From contig JAKLJW010000005.1 of assembly GCA_023150935.1 (NCBI GenBank), forward strand, positions 1-64,000: DNA of 64,000 nt, read 5' to 3'. Positions within the stretch are counted from its first letter, which is position 1, and every line of letters begins with the position of its first letter. Made by a program: the position numbers and the translations under genes. The notes beneath the pieces are model-generated. The model did no database searches. It saw only the letters and a list, made by a program, of their open reading frames with translations, and was not told the DNA's origin. Below, piece after piece: positions 25,629 to 33,940 of this stretch. The stretch is from Candidatus Binatia bacterium. GTDB lineage: Bacteria; Desulfobacterota; Binatia; HRBIN30.

Positions 25629-25999
25629 TCATCGAGACGACCATTCTCGATGATCTCTTGCGAGGATCGGCCCAGGCACGGGCGTTCCTCAGAGGGGTTC
25701 CGCTCGGAGACCGCCTGATATCCTCTGTCACAGTCGCAGAACTCGTCGAAGGATGTCGCAATCGTCGCGAGCTTGGGGTTCTCGACCGCGAGCTTCGCCT
25801 TTACGAGATCGTTTGGATCGACGAGGCCCAATCGCAGCTGGCCGACCGCTGGCACCGTCGCTTCCGCCTGAGTAAAGGCATCGGTTACCTGGACTGCCTC
25901 ATTGGTGCGGCGGCCTTCTGTTCGTCGACTCCTCTCTCGACCCTCAACGACAAGCATTTCAGGATTCTACCGGGCGTCGTTGTCTCACGCCCCTACTGA
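25625..25999 (+). CDS. PIN-domain ribonuclease toxin, VapC-like
   Basis: This 124-residue PIN protein follows the VapC layout. The start SVIIETTILDDLLRG holds the first acidic position, VTVAELVEGCR the second (Glu), IGYLDCLIGAAA the third (Asp) and STLNDKHFRIL the fourth (Asp). The first catalytic residue, normally Asp (xxIDTxxL), is Glu here (IIETT), with an extra Asp pair close behind (LDD), so activity may be altered. VapC toxins cleave tRNA or rRNA and are blocked by the partner encoded just upstream. I use the GTG at 25625, which gives the GTGA overlap with the antitoxin. Confidence 0.78.
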   Translation: MIIETTILDDLLRGSAQARAFLRGVPLGDRLISSVTVAELVEGCRNRRELGVLDRELRLYEIVWIDEAQSQLADRWHRRFRLSKGIGYLDCLIGAAAFCSSTPLSTLNDKHFRILPGVVVSRPY

Positions 26000-26685
26000 C
26001 GGACGGCATGGACTCGCCCGCTCATCGCCCGGCCCGGCCCGCCGCCCGTCGCCATGCGCAGTCCCGGTCGCTTCGCCGAGCCGTTCGAGCGAGCGTTCTA
26101 AGGTAGCCACGTGGCGCTGGAGCGTTGCGCGAGTGGGGGCGAAGAACCAGTGGCAGCGCGCGTTCCGGCGCAAGAGCAGGAAGGGCGGCTGACGAGATAC
26201 CTGTACGCGCAACTACGTTCGGACGCACCCAACTGGCAACCGCAGGTGCAGGCGGCGGTCTGATCCGGCGGTTGCCCGAAATGGCTCCCCATCGCGCATA
26301 GTTCTCGACATTGACGTGTTCGACGCGAGCACAGCGCCGCGGGGTCAAGCAGTGCAGTGGCTCCCGGGCCGCCGACGGCGTCCTCGCGGCGATCACACAA
26401 ACCCTAAGCCGCCCGATACCCGCGTGGGCTCGCCGGTACGGGTCGCGGCAGCGCGGTAGCGAGTCCGGCGACCCGTGACCAGGGGTGATGGGTGTCCAAC
26501 AGCACCCTGTCACGTGACCCCTCGCGGCTGTCGAGTTCTTTGGTGCCGTTGAGTTTGTCCGCCTGCGCGGGAGCCTGGCACCGGCAGAAGGGCGATGGCG
26601 AGTAGCGAGTATGCCAGGTGCACCAGCGGGCTCTTGGGAAACGCCGGGAAATCGACGATACGCTCTGGCCCGGATGGGCACAGCC
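26000..26685. other. Gene-free stretch between the PIN toxin and the MmeI-type remnant
   Basis: Nearly 690 bases with no supported gene in either strand. On the minus strand a short VLLDTHHPW stretch (around 26490-26516) is reminiscent of the start of a PIN protein, but the frame does not continue as one. Copy 2 of the 48-base repeat lies at 26453-26500. Confidence 0.4.
26453..26500. repeat. 48-bp dispersed repeat, copy 2
   Basis: It matches 25142-25189 at 38 of 48 positions in the same orientation. It lies just ahead of the broken MmeI-type gene. Confidence 0.4.
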
Positions 26686-27351
26686 ATGACACCGGCAACC
26701 TTCACCGCGAAATGGGGCCGGGCCGACCTGACCGAGCGGGCCAGCTACCAGCAGCATTTCCTCGACCTCTGTGACCTGGTGGGGCACCCGAAGCCGGCGG
26801 AGGTCGACCCCACCGGCGAGTCGTTCTGCTTCGAGAAGGGCGCCTCCAAGTCCACCGGCGGCGACGGGTTCGCCGACGTCTGGAAGCGCGATGCCTTCGC
26901 GTTCGAGTACAAGGGCCGCCACAAGGACCTCGACGCCGCCTATCAGCAGCTCCTGCAGTACCGGGAAGCCCTCGGCAACCCGCCGCTGCTCGTCGTCTGC
27001 GACACCGATCGTATCGTCATCCACACGAACTTCACCGCCACCGCAAAGCGGGTGCACGAGATCACCCTCGCCAACATTGGCACACCGGCGTCAATCGAAC
27101 TGCTCCGGCATCTGTTCCACGACCCCGAACGGCTGCGGCCGGGACTGACCCGCCAGGCGATCACCGAGGACGCGGCAGCCCGCTTCGCCACCCTGGCGCA
27201 GCGCCTGCGCGATCGCGGCATCGAAGCCGATGCGGTGGCCCGGTTTCTCGACCGCGTCGTGTTCTGCATGTTCGCTGAGGATGTCGGCCTGCTGCCGACC
27301 GGGAGACGATTCCGCGAATCAAGGCCACGGGCGATGTGTTCTTTGCCGTGA
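26686..27351 (+). pseudogene. MmeI-type restriction-modification enzyme, N-terminal fragment
   Basis: The fragment matches the front of single-chain MmeI-like (type IIL) enzymes: MTPATFTAKWGRADLTERAS, DPTGESFCFEKGASKSTGG, then the nuclease core with Asp64, Glu74 and Lys76 (DVWKRDAFAFEYKG). The helical spacer follows, including LTEDAAARFATLAQRLRDR-type sequence and VVFCMFAEDVGLLP. Homology breaks off at LLPTG (about 27302), after which about 15 frame-shifted residues lead to a stop at 27349-27351. The DNA methyltransferase domain that should follow is absent. The start at ATG 26686 fits the family; ATG 26674 is also in frame. Confidence 0.8.
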
Positions 27352-28559
27352 GCGATCGCGAATGGATTCTGAACGGCGCGAACGTTCACATCTCGATGCT
27401 CGGCTTTGACGACGGCTCCGAGAAAGGCCGGACGCTGGACGGCCACACTGTGGCCAGCATCCACACGAACCTGACCGCGGCTGCGGACGTAACAGCCGCA
27501 CGGCGCCTTCAGGACAACTTGAACCTGAGCTTCATGGGCGACACCAAAGGAGGCGACTTCGACATCGACGCGACGACTGCGGTACGACTGCTCCTGCAGC
27601 CGAACCCTGCCGGACGACCCACAAGCGACGTCGTTGTCCCGTGGGTGAACGGGCTCGACATCACCCGCCGCAACCGGGATTGCTGGATCGTCGACTTCGG
27701 AACGACGCTCGATCAAGGCAGTGCGTCTCGGTTCGAAGCCGCGTTCGAGTATGTGCGCGCGAAAGTCTTCCCATTTCGCCAGGCTAACAAACGACCGACG
27801 TACCGTGATCGCTGGTGGATCCATATGGAGCCCAGGCCGGCTATGCGAGCGGCGCTCGCGAAGCTGCCTCGTTTTCTCGCGACGCCAACGGTCGCCAAGC
27901 ACCGGCTGTTCGTCTGGATCTCCGGCCCGACTCTTCCTGACCATCAACTGATTGTGGTGACGCGGGATGACGACTCTTCGTTCGGCGCGCTGCATTCGAG
28001 GTTCCATGAGGTGTGGGCGCTTGTTCATGGCACCCAGGTGCGAGAGAGGGAATCGGGGTTTCGCTACACGCCGACCACGTGCTTCGAGACCTTCCCTTTC
28101 CCCGAACCGACCGACCGCCAGCGGGATGCAATCGCCGCCGCGGCCGCCGAGTTGAACGCTCTGCGCGAGCGGTGGTTGAACCCGCCGGAGTGGACGCGCG
28201 AGGAGGTGCTGACGTTTCCCGGCAGCATCGACGGACCCTGGGCCAGGCATGTTCGAGAACCCGGTGCAGACGGCATCGGAACCGTCCACTACCCGCGCAT
28301 CGTTCCTGCCGATGACGGGGCGGCCCGCGAGCTGAAGCGCCGGACCCTCACCGCGCTCTACAACCAGAGGCCGACCTGGCTCGTGAACGCCCATCGCGCC
28401 CTGGACGAGGCGGTGGCAGCCGCTTACGGCTGGCCGGCAGACCTGCCGGACGACGATCTTCTGGGCCGGCTGTTGGCGTTGAACCTGGAGCGGGCCAGTA
28501 GTGACGGGTCCGTCGACGCGGGCGCCGCAGAACGCACATCGACGCAAGGGGAGAGCTGA
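27303..28559 (+). pseudogene. MmeI-type restriction-modification enzyme, C-terminal fragment
   Basis: In the +1 frame relative to the upstream fragment, the protein resumes with ETIPRIKATGDVFFAVSDRE and WILNGANVHISMLGFDDGSE, the region that in MmeI-type enzymes follows the methyltransferase catalytic core. It continues through the target-recognition part (WWIHMEPRPAMRAALAKLPR, FVWISGPTLPDHQLIVVTRD, YTPTTCFETFPFPEPTDRQR) to a normal C-terminus (ALYNQRPTWLVNAHRALDEA). The NPPF/NPPY catalytic motif and the SAM-binding motif are nowhere between the two parts, so several hundred residues were deleted. The remnant is not expected to methylate or cut DNA. DUF2513 follows three bases later. Confidence 0.8.
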
Positions 28560-28562
28560 ATC

Positions 28563-28919
28563 GTGAAGCGCGATATGGACCTGATCCGCGAGATCCTCAT
28601 CGCGATGGAGGAGCGTCCAGCCGAGGCGCGGGGGGAGACGCTCCACGTTGCCGACCGATCCGATACCGAGGTGGCCTACCATCTGCGCCTGCTGGTCGAT
28701 GCGGGGTTCATCACAGCGATCAAGGCGTCCAGCAATGCCGGTCCGGCGTGGTTGCCGCTGGACCTCTCCATGAAGGGGCACGACTTCCTCGACGCCGCGC
28801 GCGACAAGACCAGGTGGACCAAGGCCACGACACTCATGAAGGAGAAGGCCGGCGGGTTCGCATTGGATGTCCTGAGAGATCTGCTCGTCGGCATGGTGCG
28901 CGGAACGATCAGCCCGTAA
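28563..28919 (+). CDS. DUF2513 domain protein
   Basis: This 118-residue protein matches DUF2513 (YjcQ-like): MKRDMDLIREILIAMEERP, then a winged-helix-like part (DTEVAYHLRLLVDAGFI), LSMKGHDFLDAARDKTRW and VLRDLLVGMV. The start is GTG 28563 behind GGGGAG. The fold suggests a small DNA-associated protein, and members often sit in phages and mobile islands; function is unknown. It is only three bases behind the broken MmeI-type gene, so it may once have been part of that operon. Confidence 0.83.
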   Translation: MKRDMDLIREILIAMEERPAEARGETLHVADRSDTEVAYHLRLLVDAGFITAIKASSNAGPAWLPLDLSMKGHDFLDAARDKTRWTKATTLMKEKAGGFALDVLRDLLVGMVRGTISP

Positions 28920-28959
28920 CCGCTTGCGACAGGCACGGCCCCCTGTCAGGAGTCCCCGC

Positions 28960-29133
28960 ATGATCGCGGAACCCAATCGCGCCGACCTCCACATGCTCCT
29001 CGCCCTCATCGAGTCGCCGGGCCAGCAGGCCACCCCGGACGCACTCGTGGAGAGGGTGAAGGAACTACCGGCGTTCGACGACGATGCGTTCGAGAAGTAC
29101 GGGCGGCAGGTGCACAACCGGCAGCGGAACTGA
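28960..29133 (+). CDS. Small hypothetical protein
   Basis: This 57-residue acidic protein (MIAEPNRADLHMLLALIESP, then VERVKELPAFDDDAFEKYG) sits behind a good ribosome site (AGGAG eight bases ahead). It is the fourth frame in the restriction-modification remnant cluster, 40 bases after DUF2513. It is predicted all-helical. I do not recognise it; it may be a short accessory protein or the front of a longer lost gene. Confidence 0.5.
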   Translation: MIAEPNRADLHMLLALIESPGQQATPDALVERVKELPAFDDDAFEKYGRQVHNRQRN

Positions 29134-29203
29134 CGGTCAGTCCGCCGGCCGGCCCAGCCGCCTGGTCGTGCGAGCCGGAACTCGACGATTGGAGGGGACC
29201 AGG

Positions 29204-29806
29204 ATGGGCAAGGACTCCAGCTTCAGCAGCCGCCGAGAGGGGCACACTTTCGTCGATCTGTCTCACGGCGCAGACGTGCTCATCGCGAAGTCGGAGTGGG
29301 GTTAGGACGACAACTACTACACGACCATGGGGGCCTTGCTCCTGACGGCGTTCACGTTCGAGGCGTACCTGAATCACCTCGGTGAGCATCTGCTGAGCTT
29401 GTGGTCGTACCCTGAACGGCGCGGGGTCGAGAAAAAATACGATGTGCTCTGCGACGCCCTGGGTATCGCTCCGGATTTCTCGCGGCGACCGTACCAGACG
29501 TTGGGCCAGCTCCTGCGGTTTCGGGACGCTCTGGCGCACGGCCGGTCCGAGATCCTCGAAGAGACCAAGATGATCAGCGTCCGCGATGATCCCGAGCGGC
29601 ACTCACCCAGGACGCGGTGCGAGGAGTGTTGCACGCTGCAGAACGCCAGGCTCGCAAAGATAGGCGTCGAGGCGCTCATCACAGGAATGCACGAGCGCGC
29701 CGGCCTCGGGGACCACCCCTTCAAGAGCGGCATGACCGAATCGCACATCTCCGTGTCTGAGCAGGGAGTCCGCAGCCACAAGGCCAGGAAACCCGACAGG
29801 CGCTGA
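29204..29806 (+). pseudogene. HEPN-type protein gene interrupted by an in-frame TAG
   Basis: A strong ribosome site (GGAGGGG) precedes ATG 29204. After 33 codons there is a TAG at 29303-29305 (SEWG-stop-DDNYY), and the same frame then stays open to 29806, giving 200 codons in all. The downstream part looks genuine: LLLTAFTFEAYLNHLGEHLL, then RRPYQTLGQLLRFRDALAHG with an R-x4-H motif (Arg107, His112) typical of HEPN ribonuclease-like proteins. One base change (for example AAG or GAG to TAG) would explain the stop. HEPN proteins often act as toxins or in defence. An internal restart at ATG 29327 could make a shortened product. Confidence 0.7.
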
Positions 29807-29943
29807 GGCTGCCGGCCGCCCGTCGCCGCGGAGAAATCGCCGGCCTCGCACTTGCCGCTGTCGACCCTGTTTCTCCTCCGCTGTGCCTGCAGGGTGCCTC
29901 CAGGCCCCCGAATGGCCGGCGGCGACGCCGGCGCCAGAAACGC

Positions 29944-29971
29944 AGAAAGCCCCGATTTCTCGGGGCTTTCT
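29944..29971 (-). terminator. Rho-independent terminator of tRNA-Lys
   Basis: A perfect 12-bp stem (AGAAAGCCCCGA with TCGGGGCTTTCT) closes a GAAA tetraloop on the minus strand, five bases downstream of the tRNA 3' end. The short T-rich end (CTTTCT) fits a terminator. Confidence 0.75.
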
Positions 29972-29975
29972 CGAA

Positions 29976-30049
<74 letters not shown>

Positions 30050-30257
30050 GTTTGTGGTGCGGCATCGCGCTACGACCGCACCCGCGTGGCGAAGTCGATC
30101 TTTTAGCGATGCACAGTCGCCGGCGTCAAGCCGCGCAGCTCCCGATCGGCCGTCCCCGCGTTCCGCGCTTGACCGCCGCGCGCGCCGATGGTTTCCTGCC
30201 GGCAGACGGGCCGGGTCCGTCGCATCCAATATGACGAACAGGCACGGGAGGATTGCT

Positions 30258-30821
30258 ATGCGGTGGGGTTGGCGGCTGGGGTGGGGAGCGCTTGTGGTCG
30301 CCCTGAACGTACTCGGGGGCGCGGGACGGGCCGCGGCGGCCAGCGACGATACCGGCATGTCCCTGCGGATCTTCAAGCGGCGCCACGAGATGGTGCTCGT
30401 CGACAACAAACAACTCGTGCGGAAGTTCACCGTCGCCCTCGGGCGTGCCCCGGTCGGTGCCAAGCTCGTACGCGGCGATAATCGCACCCCGGAAGGCCGC
30501 TATTACGTGTGCGAGAAGAACGCCAACAGCCGCTTTCACCGCTTCCTCGGGCTCAGCTATCCGAACCGCGAAGACGCCGACCGCGGCTTCGCTCGCCGCC
30601 TGATCAGCGCTGACCAGTGGGGCGACATCTTCTTCGCCAACCTGCAACGCACCGTCCCGCCATGGAGCACCCCCCTCGGCGGTCGCGTCGGCATCCACGG
30701 CCAGAGCGGCCGCGATATGAGCCTCGACTGGACCGAAGGCTGCATCGCGGTGAGCGACGCCGATATCGATTACCTCTACGCCACCGTGCCCGTCGGTACG
30801 CCGGTGATCATCTCGGACTGA
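30258..30821 (+). CDS. L,D-transpeptidase (YkuD family)
   Basis: This 187-residue protein has a signal peptide (about 1-28, ending GRAAAA) and then a YkuD catalytic domain. HG at 147-148 (VGIHGQSG) and the nucleophile Cys162 in DWTEGCIAVSD form the active site; this DWTxGCI variant is common in one branch of the family in place of SxGCIR. The front of the domain has MVLVDNKQLVRKF and RGDNRTPEGRYYV. It acts in the periplasm on peptidoglycan cross-linking or lipoprotein attachment, in keeping with the family. ATG 30258 has GGAGG six bases ahead. Confidence 0.88.
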   Translation: MRWGWRLGWGALVVALNVLGGAGRAAAASDDTGMSLRIFKRRHEMVLVDNKQLVRKFTVALGRAPVGAKLVRGDNRTPEGRYYVCEKNANSRFHRFLGLSYPNREDADRGFARRLISADQWGDIFFANLQRTVPPWSTPLGGRVGIHGQSGRDMSLDWTEGCIAVSDADIDYLYATVPVGTPVIISD

Positions 30822-30894
30822 CGCTCCGGCAAGACTGTTCGACTCCGGGCCCGTCGCCTGAGCGTTCGCCGCCCGACAGCCTCCGACCCGACCG

Positions 30895-31443
30895 TCAGTC
30901 CATCCCCAGTGACTGCCGGCCCTCCGGCGAAATCATCTGCGGGCTCCACGGCGGTTCCCAGACGACTTCGACGTCGGCCTCGCCGATCCCCGGCACCTGC
31001 AGGAGTTTGTAGCGCGCATCCTGGGCGATGTGCCCGCCCATGCCGCATCCCGGGGCGGTCAGGGTCATCTTCACATCTACCCGGTGCTTGCCCTCCGGCA
31101 GGTCGCTGATCTGCATGTCGTAGACGAGGCCGAGATCGACGATGTTGACGGGAATCTCGGGGTCGTAGCAGGTCTTCAGTTGCGTCCAGACCTGGGATTC
31201 GAGATCGCCCTGTGTTGCTGCCGCTGCCCCCGGCGCCGCTTGCTCGTCCGCCTTGCCGATGGCGTCGCCATTGGCGCTGGAGATGCGGAACAGCCCCCCG
31301 AGGCTGGGCACCTGCAAGGTGTAAGTGCCGCCCAGCGACTGCGTGATGATGCCGACCGTACCCCTCGGTAACGTAACCGTGTAGCCGGCGGGAATCTGCA
31401 CGGCTTCGCAGTCCCGGCGCAGCTCAACCTGCTCGGTGCTCAT
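30895..31443 (-). CDS. sufT: SufT-family Fe-S cluster assembly protein
   Basis: This 182-residue protein has a C-terminal DUF59 (MIP18) domain. DPEIPVNIVDLGLVYDM starts at residue 94, and TAPGCGMGG holds the conserved Cys133. The N-terminal 60 residues (PAGYTVTLPRGTVGIITQSL) are the extension typical of stand-alone SufT proteins. SufT helps mature Fe-S proteins, especially when demand is high. No other suf genes are near. Its 3' end faces the L,D-transpeptidase gene. Confidence 0.88.
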   Translation of the reverse strand: MSTEQVELRRDCEAVQIPAGYTVTLPRGTVGIITQSLGGTYTLQVPSLGGLFRISSANGDAIGKADEQAAPGAAAATQGDLESQVWTQLKTCYDPEIPVNIVDLGLVYDMQISDLPEGKHRVDVKMTLTAPGCGMGGHIAQDARYKLLQVPGIGEADVEVVWEPPWSPQMISPEGRQSLGMD

Positions 31444-31517
31444 AGCTCACCCTCCCGACTCTGAACCGATGTGACGCGAGTGTAAGCTCCTGCGCCGGCC
31501 CCGGCAAGCGGGGCGCG

Positions 31518-31742
31518 TCACCTCGGCAAGGGGAGGGGAATCTTCTTCCACCACGGGGCGCCCGCCTGATCGTACTTTGCGGGTGTCGACGGGCTGGCGG
31601 CACGCGGGGCCGCGGCCTTCCGCGCGGCGGTCTTCTTCGACGGGGCTTTCCGGGCTACCGCCTTGCTGGCCGTCGCCGGCTTCTTCACGGCCGGACCCTT
31701 GCGGGCTCCGGCGGTCTTCTTCCTGGGGGTCTTCGTTGCCAT
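31518..31742 (-). CDS. Lysine/alanine-rich histone H1-like protein
   Basis: This 74-residue, very basic protein is built of Lys-, Ala- and Pro-rich units (TPRKKTAGARKGPAVKKPA, APSKKTAARKAAAPRA), ending in a hydrophobic-aromatic tail (PWWKKIPLPLPR). It resembles the tails of eukaryotic H1 and bacterial Hc1-like proteins, which bind DNA nonspecifically. The start at 31742 follows GGAGG by six to seven bases. The PWWKKIPL tail is not part of the usual H1-like pattern. Confidence 0.7.
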   Translation of the reverse strand: MATKTPRKKTAGARKGPAVKKPATASKAVARKAPSKKTAARKAAAPRAASPSTPAKYDQAGAPWWKKIPLPLPR

Positions 31743-31948
31743 GCCTTTCCTCCACCTCCTGCACGCGGCCCATCGGTCTGACCGCGCCCGACTACATGGC
31801 AACGATCCCCGGCCACGTCAATGAAGCCCCCGGCACTGCGCGTAAGACTTCGAGTAAAGCGGACTCTTGATCGTCCGAGGGCATATCGGTACACAGGAGG
31901 GGCTGTTCGTCGCCGGGTGTCTGCGCCGGCGGTCGCTGCCCAACATAC

Positions 31949-32023
31949 GTCCCCGTCGTCTAGCCCGGCCCAGGACACCGGCCTTTCACGTCGGCAACAC
32001 GGGTTCAAATCCCGTCGGGGACG
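31949..32023 (+). tRNA. tRNA-Glu (anticodon TTC)
   Basis: The acceptor stem GTCCCCG pairs with CGGGGAC, with discriminator G. The D arm contains GTCTAGCCCGGCCCAGGAC. The anticodon stem CCGGC/GTCGG closes loop CTTTCAC (anticodon TTC), and the T arm is CACGGGTTCAAATCCCGT. The gene is 75 bases without encoded CCA. Confidence 0.95.
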
Positions 32024-32311
32024 CTTTCTTTCCGCAAGGGCTTCTCGCCATCGTGCGGGGCGATTCCGCGCTCCGTATCGCGGTGACAAACGCAAGCCGA
32101 TCGTCGATTCTTGCGCGCTGTGGATGGCGCCGAGGAAACAGCCGTTAGTTCCGGTCGATCACTGCCAGCGGAGTGCCGCAATATTCCGCGCTAAACCCCG
32201 TTCCTGCGTCTACATTTCGTAAGCGGAAGAAAGCCGCTTATATGCGCAGGAATCAGGATGCGGGCAACGATATTCTGGCCCACACGGTCGCCAGAAGCGG
32301 CCGCCCCAGGG
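32024..32311. other. Intergenic region, nothing supported
   Basis: About 290 bases between tRNA-Glu and the GNAT gene. A short perfect stem TAAGCGG/CCGCTTA (32220-32240, 7-base loop) is present but has no T-run, so I do not call it a terminator. Confidence 0.4.
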
Positions 32312-32824
32312 CTACGTGCCGGAAATGGCAGCGCGGATGTCGGACAGGGTCACCATCAAGGTCATCGGTTCGCAAGGGCTCTCCTCGAAGCCCAAAGCGA
32401 GGTAGAACTTCTTCGCCCGGTCCGAAAGCGCGTGAACGATGATGCCGCGGATGCCGATGGCGTCCGCCGCCTGCGTCACGCGGAGCGCCGCCTCGCGGAA
32501 CATGGCCCGCCCAATGCCCTGTCCCTGCCATTCGCGATCCACGGCCAGGCGCGCCAGCACCGCCACCGGAACAGGGCTCGGCATATTCCGCCGCAGGCGC
32601 CCGGTTGCACTGTCCGCCGCAACTACACCAGCGGCCAGGGCGTAATATGCGACGGCGCGCCGCCCTCGGCAGACGACGTACGTACGCGTCGCGCCGCTCG
32701 CCTGATTCCCCCGGGCAGGGCGCTGCAGCCAATCGTCCAGGCTCGGCTCGCCCGAATTGAAGCCGCCGATCTCGTCCTGCTCCGTCAGCGGCGCGGGCGG
32801 CAGCAGCGGACCTACTTCTCCCAT
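32312..32824 (-). CDS. GNAT acetyltransferase, TacT-like toxin
   Basis: This 170-residue GNAT protein has [21 protein letters not shown] at the start, a hallmark of TacT/AtaT-type toxins paired with DUF1778 antitoxins. [10 protein letters not shown], the acetyl-CoA loop [17 protein letters not shown] (V-x-x-x-x-Q-x-x-G-x-G) and [20 protein letters not shown] follow. These toxins acetylate aminoacyl-tRNA and block translation. Here the gene overlaps the end of a DUF1778 antitoxin gene by 13 bases, the usual arrangement, but that antitoxin has lost its front half. The toxin itself looks complete. Confidence 0.85.
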   Translation of the reverse strand: MGEVGPLLPPAPLTEQDEIGGFNSGEPSLDDWLQRPARGNQASGATRTYVVCRGRRAVAYYALAAGVVAADSATGRLRRNMPSPVPVAVLARLAVDREWQGQGIGRAMFREAALRVTQAADAIGIRGIIVHALSDRAKKFYLALGFEESPCEPMTLMVTLSDIRAAISGT

Positions 32825-32973
32825 GGCGCGGGCGCCTGCAAGCTGCGCCGCAGGCGGGAATTGGGCCGTGGCGGCGCATCCAGCCGCGCGACGAAGTCGG
32901 CGTAGGCTTTTGGGCTGATGGCGAACACCGTCCGATCCAGCAGGGCATTCTCGGCGGCGTGACGGGCAGCGTC
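32812..32973 (-). pseudogene. DUF1778 antitoxin, C-terminal half only
   Basis: The 53 residues [37 protein letters not shown] and [13 protein letters not shown] match the second half of DUF1778 antitoxins, the part that wraps the GNAT toxin. The ribbon-helix-helix DNA-binding half that should precede it is gone. At 32973/32974 the sequence switches exactly to a HigA fragment on the other strand. The frame remains open upstream through antisense HigA sequence, so a fused product is possible but has no evident start signal. Confidence 0.75.
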
Positions 32974-33123
32974 CTGTCGGTAACCGACGCCGCCAAGGCC
33001 CTCGGCGTCACCCGTCCTGCGCTCTCGGCCTTGCTCAACGGCCACGCGGCGCGGTCGCCCGAGATGGCCATCCGCGTCGAGAAGGCGTTCGGTCCGAAGA
33101 TAGATACCCTTCTGCGAATGCAG
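32974..33123 (+). pseudogene. HigA-type (XRE) antitoxin fragment
   Basis: The 50 residues [40 protein letters not shown] and [10 protein letters not shown] match the HTH core of HigA antitoxins. The usual start (HPGEILREEFL-type) is missing at the junction with the DUF1778 remnant, and after LLRMQ the frame goes into unrelated sequence where AYDLAQARK is expected. Both ends are therefore lost. No HigB toxin gene is found nearby. Confidence 0.72.
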
Positions 33124-33208
33124 CCTTTTTGTTTGACAAGAGACCGGATCCGGAGCAAGGTCGCAAAAACGGGAACCAGACACGGCCATGGGGCCACGGG
33201 GGAGAGCC

Positions 33209-33940
33209 ATGTTGGCAAGACTTATAGTTCTGGGGATCGCCGGGGGTGTCGTTGCCGGTTGCATGCCCAGTGCCGTCTACGGCGCCGAAACGCCGGAGCA
33301 ACACTGCCATCGGGAGCGTTATCGAGCGGCAGCGAAGTATGCCGCCTGCCATCAGAAGGCCATGGGGAGGCACCACGGCTCGGGCGGGGTGGGAGACCCC
33401 TCCGTTGCGGCCAGTTGGAAGTGTACCGTCAAGTACGCCGCGAACTGGTCGAGGCTGCGGGCGATCGGGGCGGGACCGTGTGACGGAAATCGGTTCGAGA
33501 CCGACGTCGACGGAAAGACGGTTACGGACAAGCTCACCGGGCTCGTATGGGAGCGCAAGACGGGCGACGGGACCGTGCACGACGTGAACAATTCCTACAC
33601 CTGGAGCGCCGGTTCCGCGGACGCCGACGGGACCGTTTTCTCGGGGTTGCTGCAGAGCCTGAACGGCGGCGCCTGCTTCACCGGCCAGTGCGACTGGCGT
33701 CTCCCTACCATCGCGGAGCTGGCAACGATTCGGCTTCTGTCCACTTCCCCCGTTACATGCAGCGGATTGCCGTGCATCGATCCGATCTTCGGAACGACAA
33801 TGGCGGCGATATACTGGTCGTCGACGACCGATGCGGTTACCCCGAGCGATGCCTGGGTGGTGTTCTTCGATAGCGGTCACGTGTCGAGGGCGGGCAAGGC
33901 ATATGCGAACTACGCCCGCGCCGTGCGTGGCGGATTGTAA
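33209..33940 (+). CDS. DUF1566 (Lcl-type) lipoprotein
   Basis: This 243-residue protein has a lipoprotein signal with lipobox VAGC (Cys18). The C-terminal half is a DUF1566 domain: [20 protein letters not shown], the pattern [38 protein letters not shown] and ARAVRGGL. Such domains occur in surface and adhesion proteins such as Legionella Lcl and have a C-type-lectin-like fold. The middle has several Cys that may form disulfides. ATG 33209 follows GGGGGAG; an earlier ATG at 33188 would spoil the signal peptide. Confidence 0.8.
   Translation: MLARLIVLGIAGGVVAGCMPSAVYGAETPEQHCHRERYRAAAKYAACHQKAMGRHHGSGGVGDPSVAASWKCTVKYAANWSRLRAIGAGPCDGNRFETDVDGKTVTDKLTGLVWERKTGDGTVHDVNNSYTWSAGSADADGTVFSGLLQSLNGGACFTGQCDWRLPTIAELATIRLLSTSPVTCSGLPCIDPIFGTTMAAIYWSSTTDAVTPSDAWVVFFDSGHVSRAGKAYANYARAVRGGL

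Noticed and set aside
26440-26520. Start of a second PIN toxin on the minus strand (VLLDTHHPW)
   Set aside because: Only a few residues resemble a PIN start; the frame does not continue with the other acidic motifs.
29303-29305. TAG read as a recoded (pyrrolysine or suppressed) codon
   Set aside because: No pyl genes, suppressor tRNA or stem-loop are visible, and neighbouring genes are also broken, so simple nonsense mutation is more likely.
32220-32240. Hairpin TAAGCGG/CCGCTTA as a terminator after tRNA-Glu
   Set aside because: It is about 200 bases away and lacks a T-run.
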